Below, piece by piece: positions 26,575-34,841 of a DNA stretch of 64,000 nt. Numbering within the stretch: position 1 is the stretch's first letter; each line of letters begins with the position of its first letter. Made by a program: the position numbers and the translations under genes. Origin of the DNA: Actinomycetota bacterium (lineage in GTDB: Bacteria; Actinomycetota; Acidimicrobiia; Acidimicrobiales; RAAP-2); the NCBI GenBank assembly GCA_021324355.1, contig JAJPJD010000010.1, forward strand, positions 1 through 64,000. The letters are read 5' to 3'. The notes beneath the pieces are model-generated. The model worked only from the letters and a program-made list of their open reading frames with translations. It was not told the origin of the DNA and did not search any database.

Positions 26575-27504
26575 TCAGTGGATCCGGCGCACGAACACGT
26601 CGAGGGCCATCGCCCCGAACACCACCGCCAGGTAGGTGATCGAGTAGCCGAACAGCCGCATCGCCTCCCGGTCCAGCGACACAGCCGACCGGGCCAGGAC
26701 CCACAGGCGGCCCGCCAAGACCAGGTACGTGAGCCCGGCCAGCACCGCGATGGCGAGGTAGGTGGCGCCCATCCCGGCGACCACGCCGAAGCCGATGGTC
26801 ACCCCCACCAAGGCGGCGGTGTAGCCGAGGATGTTGCCGGCGATCCTGGTCGGCGGCGCCACCACCGGCAGCATCGGCACGTGCGCTGCCTCGTAGTCGT
26901 CGCGGTAGCGGATGGCGAGAGCCCAGAAGTGCGGCGGGGTCCACAAGAAGATGGCGGCGAACAGCAGCACCGGCGGCCAGGCCAGCGACCCGGTCACGGC
27001 GCTCCAACCCACCAGCACCGGCACCGCGCCGGCCGCCCCGCCGATGACGATGTTCTGGGTCGAGCGGCGCTTCAACCACACGGTGTAGACGCCGACGTAG
27101 AAGGCGGTGGCGGCCAAGGCGAGCACCGCCGAGAGGAGGTTGACCAGTCCCCACAGCATGGCGAAGGCGGCCACCTCGAGCGCACAGGCGAACACCAACG
27201 CCGCCCCGGGCGACACCGCGCCGGTCACGAGCGGGCGCTTCTGGGTGCGGCGCATGAGCCGGTCGATGTCCCGGTCGACGTACATGTTGATGGCGTTGGC
27301 GCCTCCGGCGGCCAGCGACCCACCGACCAGCGTGGCGCAGACCAGGCCGAGTGGCGGCAGGCCGCGGTTGGCCACCACCATCGTGGGCAGGGCCGTCACC
27401 AGCAGCAGCTCCACGATCCGGGGCTTGGTGAGGGCGATGTAGGCGCGCAGGCGGCCGAGGCGGACGCCGGTGACGACCCGGGCCGCCGGGGCGAGGGAGA
27501 CCAT
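26575..27504 (-). CDS. ctaB: Protohaem IX farnesyltransferase (haem O synthase)
   Basis: UbiA-superfamily prenyltransferase of 309 residues with about nine membrane helices. The prenyl-diphosphate site NMYVDRDIDRLMRRT is at residues 73-87 (Asp 77 and Asp 81). The second loop motif is YRDDYEAAHVPMLP. It adds a farnesyl group to haem B, giving haem O. The start is ATG 27504, and a -10-like TAGGCT (minus strand, 27517-27512) ends 7 nt upstream, suggesting a leaderless transcript. It diverges from ctaA. Confidence 0.94.
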   Translation of the reverse strand: MVSLAPAARVVTGVRLGRLRAYIALTKPRIVELLLVTALPTMVVANRGLPPLGLVCATLVGGSLAAGGANAINMYVDRDIDRLMRRTQKRPLVTGAVSPGAALVFACALEVAAFAMLWGLVNLLSAVLALAATAFYVGVYTVWLKRRSTQNIVIGGAAGAVPVLVGWSAVTGSLAWPPVLLFAAIFLWTPPHFWALAIRYRDDYEAAHVPMLPVVAPPTRIAGNILGYTAALVGVTIGFGVVAGMGATYLAIAVLAGLTYLVLAGRLWVLARSAVSLDREAMRLFGYSITYLAVVFGAMALDVFVRRIH

Positions 27505-27578
27505 CGGCGCCAGCCTACGGCCACGATGGCCGTGGCCACCAAGCGCCCAGCCGAGCCCGGCTTCGGCCGGGTGTTCGG

Positions 27579-27584
27579 TACGAT
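27579..27584 (+). promoter_or_regulatory. -10-like hexamer 8 nt before ctaA
   Basis: TACGAT ends 8 nt before GTG 27593. This supports that GTG, rather than GTG 27602, as the ctaA start of a leaderless mRNA. No -35 is visible. Confidence 0.4.
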
Positions 27585-27592
27585 CGAGCTAC

Positions 27593-28600
27593 GTGGGCGC
27601 CGTGACCGAGTCGAACGGCGACCCCAAAGGGGTCCGGCTCCCCCGGGTAGGGCCACGGCAGTTCCGCCTGCTGGCCGACGCCTCGCTGGTGGCGGTGTGC
27701 GTCATCGTCCTCACTGGAGCAGCGGTCCGCCTGACCGGCTCAGGTCTCGGCTGCCCCGACTGGCCGTCGTGCTTCCACCGCCGCTTCACGCCTCCGCTCT
27801 CGTTCCACCCGCTGGTCGAGTTCTCCAACCGTCTGGTGACCGTGGTCCTGGTGGTGCTCCTGGCGGTCACGCTGCTCGCCGCCCTGCGCCGCCGGCCGTT
27901 CCGGGCCGACCTGGCCTGGCTCAGCACCGGCCTCCTCGGGGGGGTCCTGGCCCAAGCGGTGATCGGGGCGATCGCGGTCTACACCAAGCTCAACCCCTAC
28001 GTGGTCCTGCTGCACTTCCTGGCCTCGATGGTGCTGGTCGCGGTGGCGGTGGTGCTCGCCCACCGCTCCCGCCGGGACTACCGGCCCGAGCTCGCCAGCA
28101 GCCTGGTGCCGCGGACCGTCGTCCTCGGCGGACGCCTGGTCCTCACCTTGCTCGGCGTGGTCCTGGTGGCCGGGACGGTCACCACCGGATCCGGCCCTCA
28201 CGCCGGCAACGCAACCGGGCAGCTGGTTGCCCGCCGCATCCCGGTGGCGTTGCGGGACATGGCCGAACTCCACTCCAGCCTGGCTCTGCTGCTCATCGGG
28301 GTGACCGTCGGCCTCGCTATCGCTCTCCACGCCATGCCGATTCCCGAACGGGTGCGCCGGGCCGCCCGCATCCTCTGCGCCGCTCTCGCCGCCCAGGCGG
28401 TGGTCGGCTACGCGCAGTACTTCAGCCACCTCCCCGTGGCCCTGGTCGAGATCCACGTCCTCGGAGCCACCCTGCTCACCGCCGGGGCGGTGCGCTTCCA
28501 CCTCTCGCTCACCGGCCACCCGCAGGAGGCACCCGACGTGGCCCCCGCCACGTCGTCACGAGCGGGAGCCCGAGCGTCGAAGGTCAAGGTGGCCGGCTGA
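27593..28600 (+). CDS. ctaA: Haem A synthase
   Basis: 335 residues with eight membrane helices. Haem-ligand histidines are visible in four helices: FHPLVEFSNRLVT, VLLHFLASM, AELHSSLALL and LVEIHVLGA. The loop pair GLGCPDWPSC supplies the conserved cysteines. CtaA oxidises haem O from CtaB to haem A for aa3-type oxidase. GTG 27593 was chosen from its spacing to TACGAT; GTG 27602 is possible. tRNA-Glu follows 35 bases downstream. Confidence 0.92.
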   Translation: MGAVTESNGDPKGVRLPRVGPRQFRLLADASLVAVCVIVLTGAAVRLTGSGLGCPDWPSCFHRRFTPPLSFHPLVEFSNRLVTVVLVVLLAVTLLAALRRRPFRADLAWLSTGLLGGVLAQAVIGAIAVYTKLNPYVVLLHFLASMVLVAVAVVLAHRSRRDYRPELASSLVPRTVVLGGRLVLTLLGVVLVAGTVTTGSGPHAGNATGQLVARRIPVALRDMAELHSSLALLLIGVTVGLAIALHAMPIPERVRRAARILCAALAAQAVVGYAQYFSHLPVALVEIHVLGATLLTAGAVRFHLSLTGHPQEAPDVAPATSSRAGARASKVKVAG

Positions 28601-28635
28601 TACGTTGGCCCTGCCGGACGGCTCGAGTCGAGCAC

Positions 28636-28708
28636 GCCCCCATCGTCTAGCGGCCGAGGACGCCGCCCTTTCAAGGCGGTAACACGGGTTCAAATCCCGT
28701 TGGGGGTG
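28636..28708 (+). tRNA. tRNA-Glu (anticodon TTC)
   Basis: 73 nt; acceptor GCCCCCA/TGGGGGT (one G-T pair), anticodon stem CCGCC/GGCGG with loop CTTTCAA (anticodon TTC), T arm GGTTCAAAT. CCA is not encoded. Its 3' side borders a 1.3-kb stretch of mobile-element debris, consistent with use of tRNA flanks as insertion sites. Confidence 0.95.
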
Positions 28709-28852
28709 CCCCTGTCTTCCCAGGTCACACTTCCTGATCTTCCTCTTCGGGACGAAGCTACAGAGAGTTCGGCGCGATTCAGCGCGATAGCGCGGTCCAA
28801 ACAGCTGTGGGGACCCGGTTTATGGGTTTGTGATTGACACCGTTGCACCGGC

Positions 28853-28922
28853 ACCTGGCTGACAGTCCCAGGACGCGACCCCGGGACCTGGGCGACACTG
28901 ACCCCGGTACCTGCCTGACACT
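28853..28922. repeat. Three copies of a 14-bp motif, likely insertion-sequence end
   Basis: ACCTGGCTGACAGT (28853), ACCTGGGCGACACT (28886) and ACCTGCCTGACACT (28909) lie in direct order, 33 and 23 bp apart, each preceded by CCGG-like sequence. Repeated transposase-binding motifs of this kind occur at the ends of IS21- and IS481-like elements. No transposase of those families is nearby, so this would be an orphan end. The 28709-29075 gap holds no gene. Confidence 0.45.
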
Positions 28923-28976
28923 GGACATCCACCACTTGGCGGTTGCCCCTTTGCCGTGGGCCGCTCAGGTGTGAGT

Positions 28977-28998
28977 CCACCCACGTGGTGGGGTTTTT
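28977..28998 (+). terminator. Hairpin followed by a T-run
   Basis: CCACC-CACGT-GGTGG followed by GG and TTTTT, the form of a Rho-independent terminator on the plus strand. It lies upstream of the truncated transposase gene and may protect the element from read-through or simply terminate the tRNA-side transcript. Confidence 0.45.
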
Positions 28999-29075
28999 CG
29001 GTTAGCCCGGGATGTCCACCACGTAGGTGGCCATCGGTGTGTTCCTAGCCGAACGCACCCAAGGAGGGCACCCCG

Positions 29076-29225
29076 ATGGCCCTTGCTCAGTATGACGTGT
29101 CCGCGCTGCTCGATGCGCTCCGTGGCAGCGACGGTATCGAGCTCGTCTGTGACCTCATCCGTCTCGTGCTACAGGAGCTGGTGGAGACCGAAGCGACGTC
29201 TGTAGTCGGCGCGGCCACCACGTGA
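29076..29225 (+). pseudogene. IS256-family transposase, N-terminal remnant
   Basis: From ATG 29076, with AAGGAGGGC well placed upstream, 49 codons match the start of IS256 (mutator-type) transposases: the segment LLDALRGSDGIELVCDLIRL is followed by VLQELVETEATSVVGA, where full-length relatives continue into a PYER-like block. Here the frame ends at TGA 29225 and nothing of the roughly 350 remaining residues follows. The original ribosome site and opening are intact, so this is a truncated element rather than a chance match. Confidence 0.65.
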
Positions 29226-29966
29226 CGGACTCCGCCCTCAGCTACTGAGGATTAATCACCGACTCACAGCCCGCAACCCAGTACGAGAACTCATACTGCG
29301 TTGAGGCCGATAGTGGTGGCGCTTTACACGGGTCGATGTTTGAGTCGGGATTGAAGTTGGGCAACTGTTGTCTGGCCCACTGGGCTAATCGTGATCGCCA
29401 TAGTCGCTGCGATCTTCATCGGCTATCTCGTCTATATCCAGTACAAGCGCGACGTCTCGTTCAACGCTGGTGCCCCAATTTCGGCGGATCCTCCGGTCCT
29501 GTCCTGCCCGGTCACTGCCCGTGTCCATCGTGCCTTCCTAGAAGTCCGAGTTTCACAGGCTACTTTGGGGTTAAGCGTTTGAGGCAGATGCTGCAATGAG
29601 CTCCCATTGCTTTTGGAAATAGTCAGTCCCAAGTCTCGGCCCTGCGGCTGATATGCCGTCTGCCGCACCGCCGAGATGTGGGTTGGCCGGTGTCAACCGG
29701 GTGGGCGATCCAGCCGTTGAGCAGTTGTGCGGCGCTGGCTCCTTCCGTACTTCGGCCTGATTGTCCTGCTGGTTCGCCGACGCCGCAACGATCGCGGCAT
29801 CGTCAACCTCCGCTTCCACACAACTCTCTGGACGTCAGACGCCTCATCCCGTCGGCCGACCGCCTGCTCCGTCGCGGCCGCGAGGGATCCGAGTCGCCGG
29901 GCCTGCCTGGATGCGCCCGGCTACGACGGCGAGCCCCGGCGAGATGTCGTCGAAGGGTCCGCCGCG
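29226..29966. other. Less GC-rich stretch without convincing genes
   Basis: About 740 bases visibly richer in A and T than the surroundings, between the IS256 remnant and an aminotransferase gene. Several short open frames exist on both strands but none has a recognisable domain together with a good start. The composition and the flanking insertion-sequence debris suggest transferred and decayed DNA. Confidence 0.5.
29391..29582 (+). CDS. Possible small membrane protein
   Basis: 63 residues from GTG 29391. The N-terminus is a clear hydrophobic helix (VIAIVAAIFIGYLVYIQY) followed by KRDVSFNAGAPISADPP, the layout of a single-pass anchor with a soluble tail. The second half has no pattern and may be out of its ancestral frame. 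No ribosome site was found. I do not recognise it; it may be the remnant of a longer gene. Confidence 0.25.
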   Translation: MIAIVAAIFIGYLVYIQYKRDVSFNAGAPISADPPVLSCPVTARVHRAFLEVRVSQATLGLSV

Positions 29967-29978
29967 TACGCTTGGCCG

Positions 29979-31286
29979 ATGACGCCAGGAGACCAGGACC
30001 AGGCGGTCGAGGCCGTCTCGTCCGCGCTCCTTGCGCTCTCGGCCCGGGCCCGGCAGGCCGGAGCCGCATACGCCGGGCCGGGGGCCGGGCCGGCCTCGGG
30101 CCGAGCGGCATCGGAGCTGGTCCGGCCGATCGCGTTCACCGCAGGGCTGCCCGACGCGTCGCTGCTGCCGGCCGCCGAACTGACCGAGGCGCTAGGAGCG
30201 GTGCTCGAGCGCGACTGCGAGCCCGCCCTCCAGTACGGCGGGGCCCAGGGCTGGCTCGGTCTCCGCGAGTGGCTGGCGTCGCACTGTCGGGACCGGGCCC
30301 AGGTCGCGCTCTCGGCCGACCACTTCAGCCTGACCAACGGGAGCGCCGGCGCGCTGGCCAACGTGTGCGAGACCTTCCTCGATCCTGGTGACGTGGCCGG
30401 CGTCGAGCGCCTCAGCTTCCCCCTGTCGGTCCGGACGATCCGGTCCATCACCCCACGGGTCGTGAGCATCCCGGTGGACGCCCACGGCATCGACGTCGAC
30501 GCGCTCGAGGAGCGGCTCACCGAGCTGCGCGCCGGGGGCGAACGGATGCGCTTGCTGTACGTGATCCCGACCTTCCAGAACCCGACCGGCACCACGCTCC
30601 CCTTGGACCGCCGCCTCCGGCTGGTGGAGCTGTGCCGGGAGCACGAGGTCCTGATCGTGGAGGACGATGCCTACGGCGAGCTGTGGTTCGACGAGGAGCC
30701 ACCGCCCTCGCTGTTCTCGCTCGCCGGCGGGGTAGGCGTGGTGAAGATCGGGACCTTCTCCAAGATCGTCGCCCCCGGCCTGCGGGCAGGGTGGTGCCAA
30801 GCAGCCCCGCCGGTCACCGCGGCCCTGGTCGCGACCCGCTGCGACATGGGGACCAGCCCGCTCGTGCTGCGGGCACTGGAGCATCTCGGCCGCTCGGGCT
30901 TCCTCGACGACCACATCGCCCGGGCCCGGCGGGTCTACGCCGACAAGTGCGGGATCGCCCTCAGGGCGCTGGCCGCCCACTGCGCCACGACCTGCCGCTG
31001 GCAGGCGCCCGGCGGGGGCTTCTTCGTCTGGGTCGAGGGCGACGAGGCGGTCGACCCGTCGGCTCTGGCCGCGGCGGCCCGGGAGGAAGGGGTCAGCTTC
31101 GTCGGCGGCCATGTCTTCTCGGCCGACCAGGGGGTCGGCCCCCGGGTGGCGTGGGAGCCCGGCGAGTCGCGCTCGTTGCGATTGGCGTTCTCGGCGGTGG
31201 CGGCAGAGGAGATCGACGAGGGCGTTCGCAGGCTCGGGCGGGCGATCGATCGGGCGATGACCCCCCGGGAGCCGGCGCGCCGCTGA
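29979..31286 (+). CDS. PLP-dependent aminotransferase, class I/II (MocR/2-aminoadipate type)
   Basis: 435 residues from ATG 29979; a -10-like TACGCT (29967-29972) ends 6 nt upstream, pointing to a leaderless mRNA. Fold-type I features: YGGAQGWLGLREWLA near residue 90, the substrate-binding PTFQNPTGTTLPL, the Asp of VEDDAYGELWF, and the PLP lysine in TFSKIVAPGLRAGW. It resembles the 2-aminoadipate or aromatic aminotransferase group but lacks the GntR DNA-binding domain of MocR proteins. The amino-acid substrate cannot be deduced. Confidence 0.88.
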   Translation: MTPGDQDQAVEAVSSALLALSARARQAGAAYAGPGAGPASGRAASELVRPIAFTAGLPDASLLPAAELTEALGAVLERDCEPALQYGGAQGWLGLREWLASHCRDRAQVALSADHFSLTNGSAGALANVCETFLDPGDVAGVERLSFPLSVRTIRSITPRVVSIPVDAHGIDVDALEERLTELRAGGERMRLLYVIPTFQNPTGTTLPLDRRLRLVELCREHEVLIVEDDAYGELWFDEEPPPSLFSLAGGVGVVKIGTFSKIVAPGLRAGWCQAAPPVTAALVATRCDMGTSPLVLRALEHLGRSGFLDDHIARARRVYADKCGIALRALAAHCATTCRWQAPGGGFFVWVEGDEAVDPSALAAAAREEGVSFVGGHVFSADQGVGPRVAWEPGESRSLRLAFSAVAAEEIDEGVRRLGRAIDRAMTPREPARR

Positions 31287-31325
31287 CGCCCCGGGGTGCG
31301 CCCCGCCCGGCGGCCGAAGGCATGC

Positions 31326-32357
31326 TCAGGGTGGCCCGGCCAGGTCGTTGGTGTAGTCGTGGTGCATCACGACGCCGATCCCGCCCGAGCTCCCCCAGCG
31401 GCCAGCGCGGTAGGTCATGATCCCGAGCGAGTGGGTCTCGGAGATCGGGCGGTGGTCGGCGGTGTAGCGCACGTACCCCCCGAAGGTGTGGGCCTTCTCG
31501 GGCGAGGCGTGCAGCACCCGGGCCTCGGGGAGGTTCACGGTGTAGGCCCACCGGCCCACGCCGCCGCCGGCCAGCTCGGCGAACTCCTCGAAGTTGGCGC
31601 CCGCCGACGACAGCGAGGCCTCGGTGGTCTCGGTGACCCGGAGCCGACTGCGCACCCCGGCCACCGCGTAGCCGTCCATCGGCCTCGAACGCCGGGCGTT
31701 GGCCGCGTTGGCCCGGGGGTTGGCGAGGGTGACGTTGGCCCTGCGACCGTGCTGGTGGGTGCTGTTCAACAGCTCCTGGTCACGGTGGTTGTAGCCCAGC
31801 ATCCAGTCCCGGCCCCGGCGCAGGGCAGCCAGGGTCGCGTCCTCGTAGGCCACCCCGATCGAGCCGGCCGGGGTGACGATGGTCGACGCCAGCTCGATCG
31901 CCCACCGGCCGTCGTTGTTGGTCACTGCGTAGATGCCCTCGACCCGGCACCGGCGGTGGCCGTCGGGCCCGTAGCGGGAGAAGCGCAGCGACACCCCGGC
32001 GCCCACCGGGTTGCACAGGTGCAGCTCGATCCCTTCCAGCAGGTCGTAGGAGGCTGGGCCGACCGAGTCCGAGGAGAGGTCGAGCGACGGCGGCGGCGCC
32101 GAGGCCAGCTGCTCGGGCGACTCCACCACCACCACCTCGACCCCCTCGTAGGTGGCAAAGGGGTAGTGGAACAGCTCGGCCATCGCCCCGCGGTCACGAG
32201 CGGCGACCGCCGCGAACAGGCGGGCCACGAGGGCCAGCCCGGCCGGGGCCGAGCGCTCGTAGGAGACCGGGAACCGACAGTCCAGCTGGCCCAGCGGGTG
32301 GATCCCGGCCGGAGCCGAAGGGTCGAGGCGGTCGGCGGGGCTCGGATCGACGGCCAT
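31326..32357 (-). CDS. Unrecognised 343-residue protein, possibly two NTF2-like domains
   Basis: ATG 32357 is preceded by AAGGAGG at good spacing, so the frame is real. No signal peptide or membrane segment is seen. The stretch FAAVAARDRGAMAELFHYPFATYEG looks like the opening of an NTF2/SnoaL-like fold, and the second half (YTVNLPEARVLHA, YVRYTADHRPISETHS, WGSSGGIGVVMHHDY) may be a second domain. I do not recognise the family and assign no function. It is monocistronic, facing the aminotransferase tail to tail. Confidence 0.65.
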   Translation of the reverse strand: MAVDPSPADRLDPSAPAGIHPLGQLDCRFPVSYERSAPAGLALVARLFAAVAARDRGAMAELFHYPFATYEGVEVVVVESPEQLASAPPPSLDLSSDSVGPASYDLLEGIELHLCNPVGAGVSLRFSRYGPDGHRRCRVEGIYAVTNNDGRWAIELASTIVTPAGSIGVAYEDATLAALRRGRDWMLGYNHRDQELLNSTHQHGRRANVTLANPRANAANARRSRPMDGYAVAGVRSRLRVTETTEASLSSAGANFEEFAELAGGGVGRWAYTVNLPEARVLHASPEKAHTFGGYVRYTADHRPISETHSLGIMTYRAGRWGSSGGIGVVMHHDYTNDLAGPP

Positions 32358-32516
32358 GGCGTCCTCCTTCCTCGGGCCCGGGCTCGGACCCGCCCGCCAG
32401 TCGTAGCCCAGGAGCCCAGAGCCGTCGAGGCCGCCGGGGCCGGCCTCCGGAGGGTGCGCCTATAGTTGGTCGGCTCGCGGTGGCCGGCCCTGGGCCAGCG
32501 TGCCGACGCCAATCAG

Positions 32517-32591
32517 GGACCTGTGGTGCAGCTTGGAGTGCACGCCGGCCTGTCAAGCCGGAGGTCGCGGGTTCAAATCCCGTCAGGTCCG
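32517..32591 (+). tRNA. tRNA-Asp (anticodon GTC)
   Basis: 75 nt; acceptor GGACCTG/CAGGTCC, anticodon loop TGTCAAG (GTC), T arm GGTTCAAAT. CCA is not encoded. A TATAGT hexamer at 32461-32466 is a likely -10 for this tRNA and the tRNA-Phe behind it. Confidence 0.95.
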
Positions 32592-32653
32592 CCCGGCCCG
32601 GGGCTCCGGCAGGCGAGCGGCCGCTCCGCCCGGAGCTAACGTGGTGCCCCCAC

Positions 32654-32726
32654 GGTCGGGTAGCTCAGTCGGCAGAGCGCGCGCCTGAAAAGCGCGAGGT
32701 CACCGGATCGACGCCGGTCCCGACCA
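32654..32726 (+). tRNA. tRNA-Phe (anticodon GAA)
   Basis: 73 nt; acceptor GGTCGGG/CCCGACC, anticodon stem GCGC/GCGC with loop CTGAAAA (GAA). The T loop reads GGATCGACG rather than the usual GGTTCGANN, a known variant position. It is 62 bases from tRNA-Asp and probably shares its transcript. Confidence 0.93.
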
Positions 32727-32932
32727 CTCCCATCCCGGCCACCGGCCGGCCGCGCCGGCCGCTCCGCCTTGGCATACTGGCCAACGGCGCGACTGGCGGT
32801 TGGGCGTGGGTCACCACGGGGAAGCCAACGAGCCTGGGGTCGCCCGCCTGGGCCCCGGGCGAGGACTGACGTGACGCTCTCCCCGGTGCTCGCTGCCCAA
32901 GAGACGAACCGACGGCCGACGGCCCCCCGGCG

Positions 32933-34276
32933 GTGACCGCCCGTCCGGCGCCGGCCGGTCTCACGAGCGACCAGCGCTTCGCCGAGACGGTGGCCGCCCT
33001 GGAGCGGCTCCGCCACCGAGGCGTCCGACCCGGGATCGACCGGATGGCCCGGCTCTGCCGCCACCTCGGCCATCCCGAGCGAGCCGCCCCGGCGGTCCAC
33101 GTGACCGGCACCAACGGGAAGGGGTCGACCGCCAAGATGGTGGCCACGCTCTTGGGTGCCCAGGGACAGCGCGTCGGTTTGTACACGTCGCCCCACCTGG
33201 TGGACGTCACCGAGCGGATCGCCCTCGACGGGGTGCCGATCACCCACGAGCGCTTCGTCGAGCTCTACGAGTCCCTGGTTCCCACCTTCGAGACGGTCGG
33301 GGCCCAGCTCGGCGAGCCGATCACGCACTTCGAGGCGTTGACCGCCATGGCGCTGGTGGCCTTCGCCCAGGACCAGGTCGACTCCCTGATGATCGAGGTC
33401 GGGATCGGCGGCACCCACGACGACACCAACGTCGTCGACGCCGCGGTGGCGGTGGTCACCAACGTCGACCTGGACCACGCCCGCTACCTGGGCAGCACCC
33501 GGGAGGAGGTCGCAGCCCAGAAGGCCGGGATCATCAAGGCCAAGGCAGTCGCCATCCTGGGCGAGGTCGACCCGGGGATCCGGCGCATCCTGGAGGTCCG
33601 CTGCGCCGAGGTGGGGGCCACCCCGTGGCGGCTGGGCCAGGAGGTCCGGATCCTCCACCAGGCCCCGGCCCCCGGCGGCCGGGCGGTGACGGTGGCGACC
33701 CCAGGCGGCCACTACCGGGTCCGGGTCCCCCTGCGGGGGGCCCACCAGGCAGCCAACGCCGCCTGCGCCCTGGCTGCGGCCGAGGCGTTCGGCGGCCACC
33801 CGCTCCCCCCCGACTCCCTCGGCGCGCTGCGCGAGATGGCCAACCCGGCCCACCTCGAGCTGTTCGGGGAGCCCCCGGCGGCGGCAGTGGACGTCGCCCA
33901 CAATCCCCACGGATCGGCCGCGCTGGCGGCCGCGCTCGAGGAGGCCTTCGGCCCTCGTCCGAGGGTGCTCGTCTTCGGGGTGAGCCCGGACAAGGACGCC
34001 GCGTCGATGCTCCGACGACTCTGCGATCACGTCGCCGCCGCGGTCTTCACCCAGTGCCCCGACGCCCCCCACCGCGAGCCCGAGGAGCTGGCCGAGCTGG
34101 CCCGGGACCTCGGCTACCGCGCCACCTGGGTGGAGCCCGACCCGCGCCAAGCGGTGCGCGCCGCACGGTCCCTCGCCAGCCACGGCGAGCTGGTGGTCCT
34201 CACCGGCAGCCACTACTGGATCGGGGACGTCTACCCCGAGCTCACGTCCCTGTTCGGCCCGCCCTCGGCCCGCTGA
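32933..34276 (+). CDS. folC: Folylpolyglutamate synthase / dihydrofolate synthase
   Basis: Mur-ligase-superfamily enzyme of 447 residues that adds glutamate to dihydropteroate or folates. The P-loop VTGTNGKGSTAKM is at about residues 57-69, followed by YTSPHLVDVTERI and IEVGIGGTHDDTN. The C-terminal domain has VDVAHNPHGSAALA. It starts at GTG 32933. The C-terminus meets pyrE tail to tail with 7 bases between. Confidence 0.93.
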   Translation: MTARPAPAGLTSDQRFAETVAALERLRHRGVRPGIDRMARLCRHLGHPERAAPAVHVTGTNGKGSTAKMVATLLGAQGQRVGLYTSPHLVDVTERIALDGVPITHERFVELYESLVPTFETVGAQLGEPITHFEALTAMALVAFAQDQVDSLMIEVGIGGTHDDTNVVDAAVAVVTNVDLDHARYLGSTREEVAAQKAGIIKAKAVAILGEVDPGIRRILEVRCAEVGATPWRLGQEVRILHQAPAPGGRAVTVATPGGHYRVRVPLRGAHQAANAACALAAAEAFGGHPLPPDSLGALREMANPAHLELFGEPPAAAVDVAHNPHGSAALAAALEEAFGPRPRVLVFGVSPDKDAASMLRRLCDHVAAAVFTQCPDAPHREPEELAELARDLGYRATWVEPDPRQAVRAARSLASHGELVVLTGSHYWIGDVYPELTSLFGPPSAR

Positions 34277-34283
34277 GGCGCCC

Positions 34284-34841
34284 TCAGGAGCCCAGCTCGT
34301 AGGGGAACCCGAGGTCAGGCGCCCCGAACAAGGCCTCGAAGCGCAGCCCGGCCTCGGCCGCCAGCCGGCCCACCGTCCCGCCTCGGTCCACCAGCGCGAC
34401 CAGCAGCACCGGCTCGGCTCCGGCCGCCCGCACCGCCTCGGCTGCCTCGAGCAGCGAGGTCCCCCGGGTCACGGTGTCCTCGGTGACCACGACCCGGTCG
34501 CCCGGCTCGAGCGCCCCGGCGATCCGCCCCCCGGCCCCGTGGTCCTTGGCCTCCTTGCGGACGCTGAACGCCCGCAGCCGGCGGCCCCGGGTCGCGGCCA
34601 CCGCCGCGGTGACGAACGCCACCGGGTCCGCCCCCATGGTGAGGCCGCCGATGGCCGTCGCCTCCGGCGGGACCAGCGACAAGACGGCGTCTGCGACCAG
34701 CACCATGGCCTCGGGCCGGCACACCGTCTGCTTGGCGTCGATGAACCAGTCGCTGGTCCGGCCCGACTTGAGCACGAATTGCCCCCGGCGGACCGAGTGC
34801 TCGAGCAGGTGGGCCCGCAGGGTCTCTCGAGGGTCGCTCAC
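34284..34841 (-). CDS. pyrE: Orotate phosphoribosyltransferase
   Basis: 185 residues from GTG 34841, overlapping the purM stop. Conserved blocks are SGRTSDWFIDAK near the N-terminus, SVRKEAKDHGAGG (catalytic lysine loop) and the PRPP-binding RVVVTEDTVTRGTS. It makes orotidine monophosphate in pyrimidine synthesis, yet here it is the last gene of a purine transcript (purF-purM-pyrE). Both pathways use PRPP. Confidence 0.93.
   Translation of the reverse strand: MSDPRETLRAHLLEHSVRRGQFVLKSGRTSDWFIDAKQTVCRPEAMVLVADAVLSLVPPEATAIGGLTMGADPVAFVTAAVAATRGRRLRAFSVRKEAKDHGAGGRIAGALEPGDRVVVTEDTVTRGTSLLEAAEAVRAAGAEPVLLVALVDRGGTVGRLAAEAGLRFEALFGAPDLGFPYELGS

Noticed and set aside
28853-28922. Repeats near tRNA-Glu as a CRISPR array
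   Set aside because: Only three imperfect copies of 14 bp with unequal spacing and no cas genes in the window.
28690-28980. 96-codon minus-strand open frame beside tRNA-Glu
   Set aside because: It runs through the repeated motifs and part of the tRNA and has no start signal or similarity.
29571-29819. 82-codon minus-strand frame in the less GC-rich island
   Set aside because: No ribosome site, hydrophobic segment or recognisable motif; probably a chance frame in decayed DNA.
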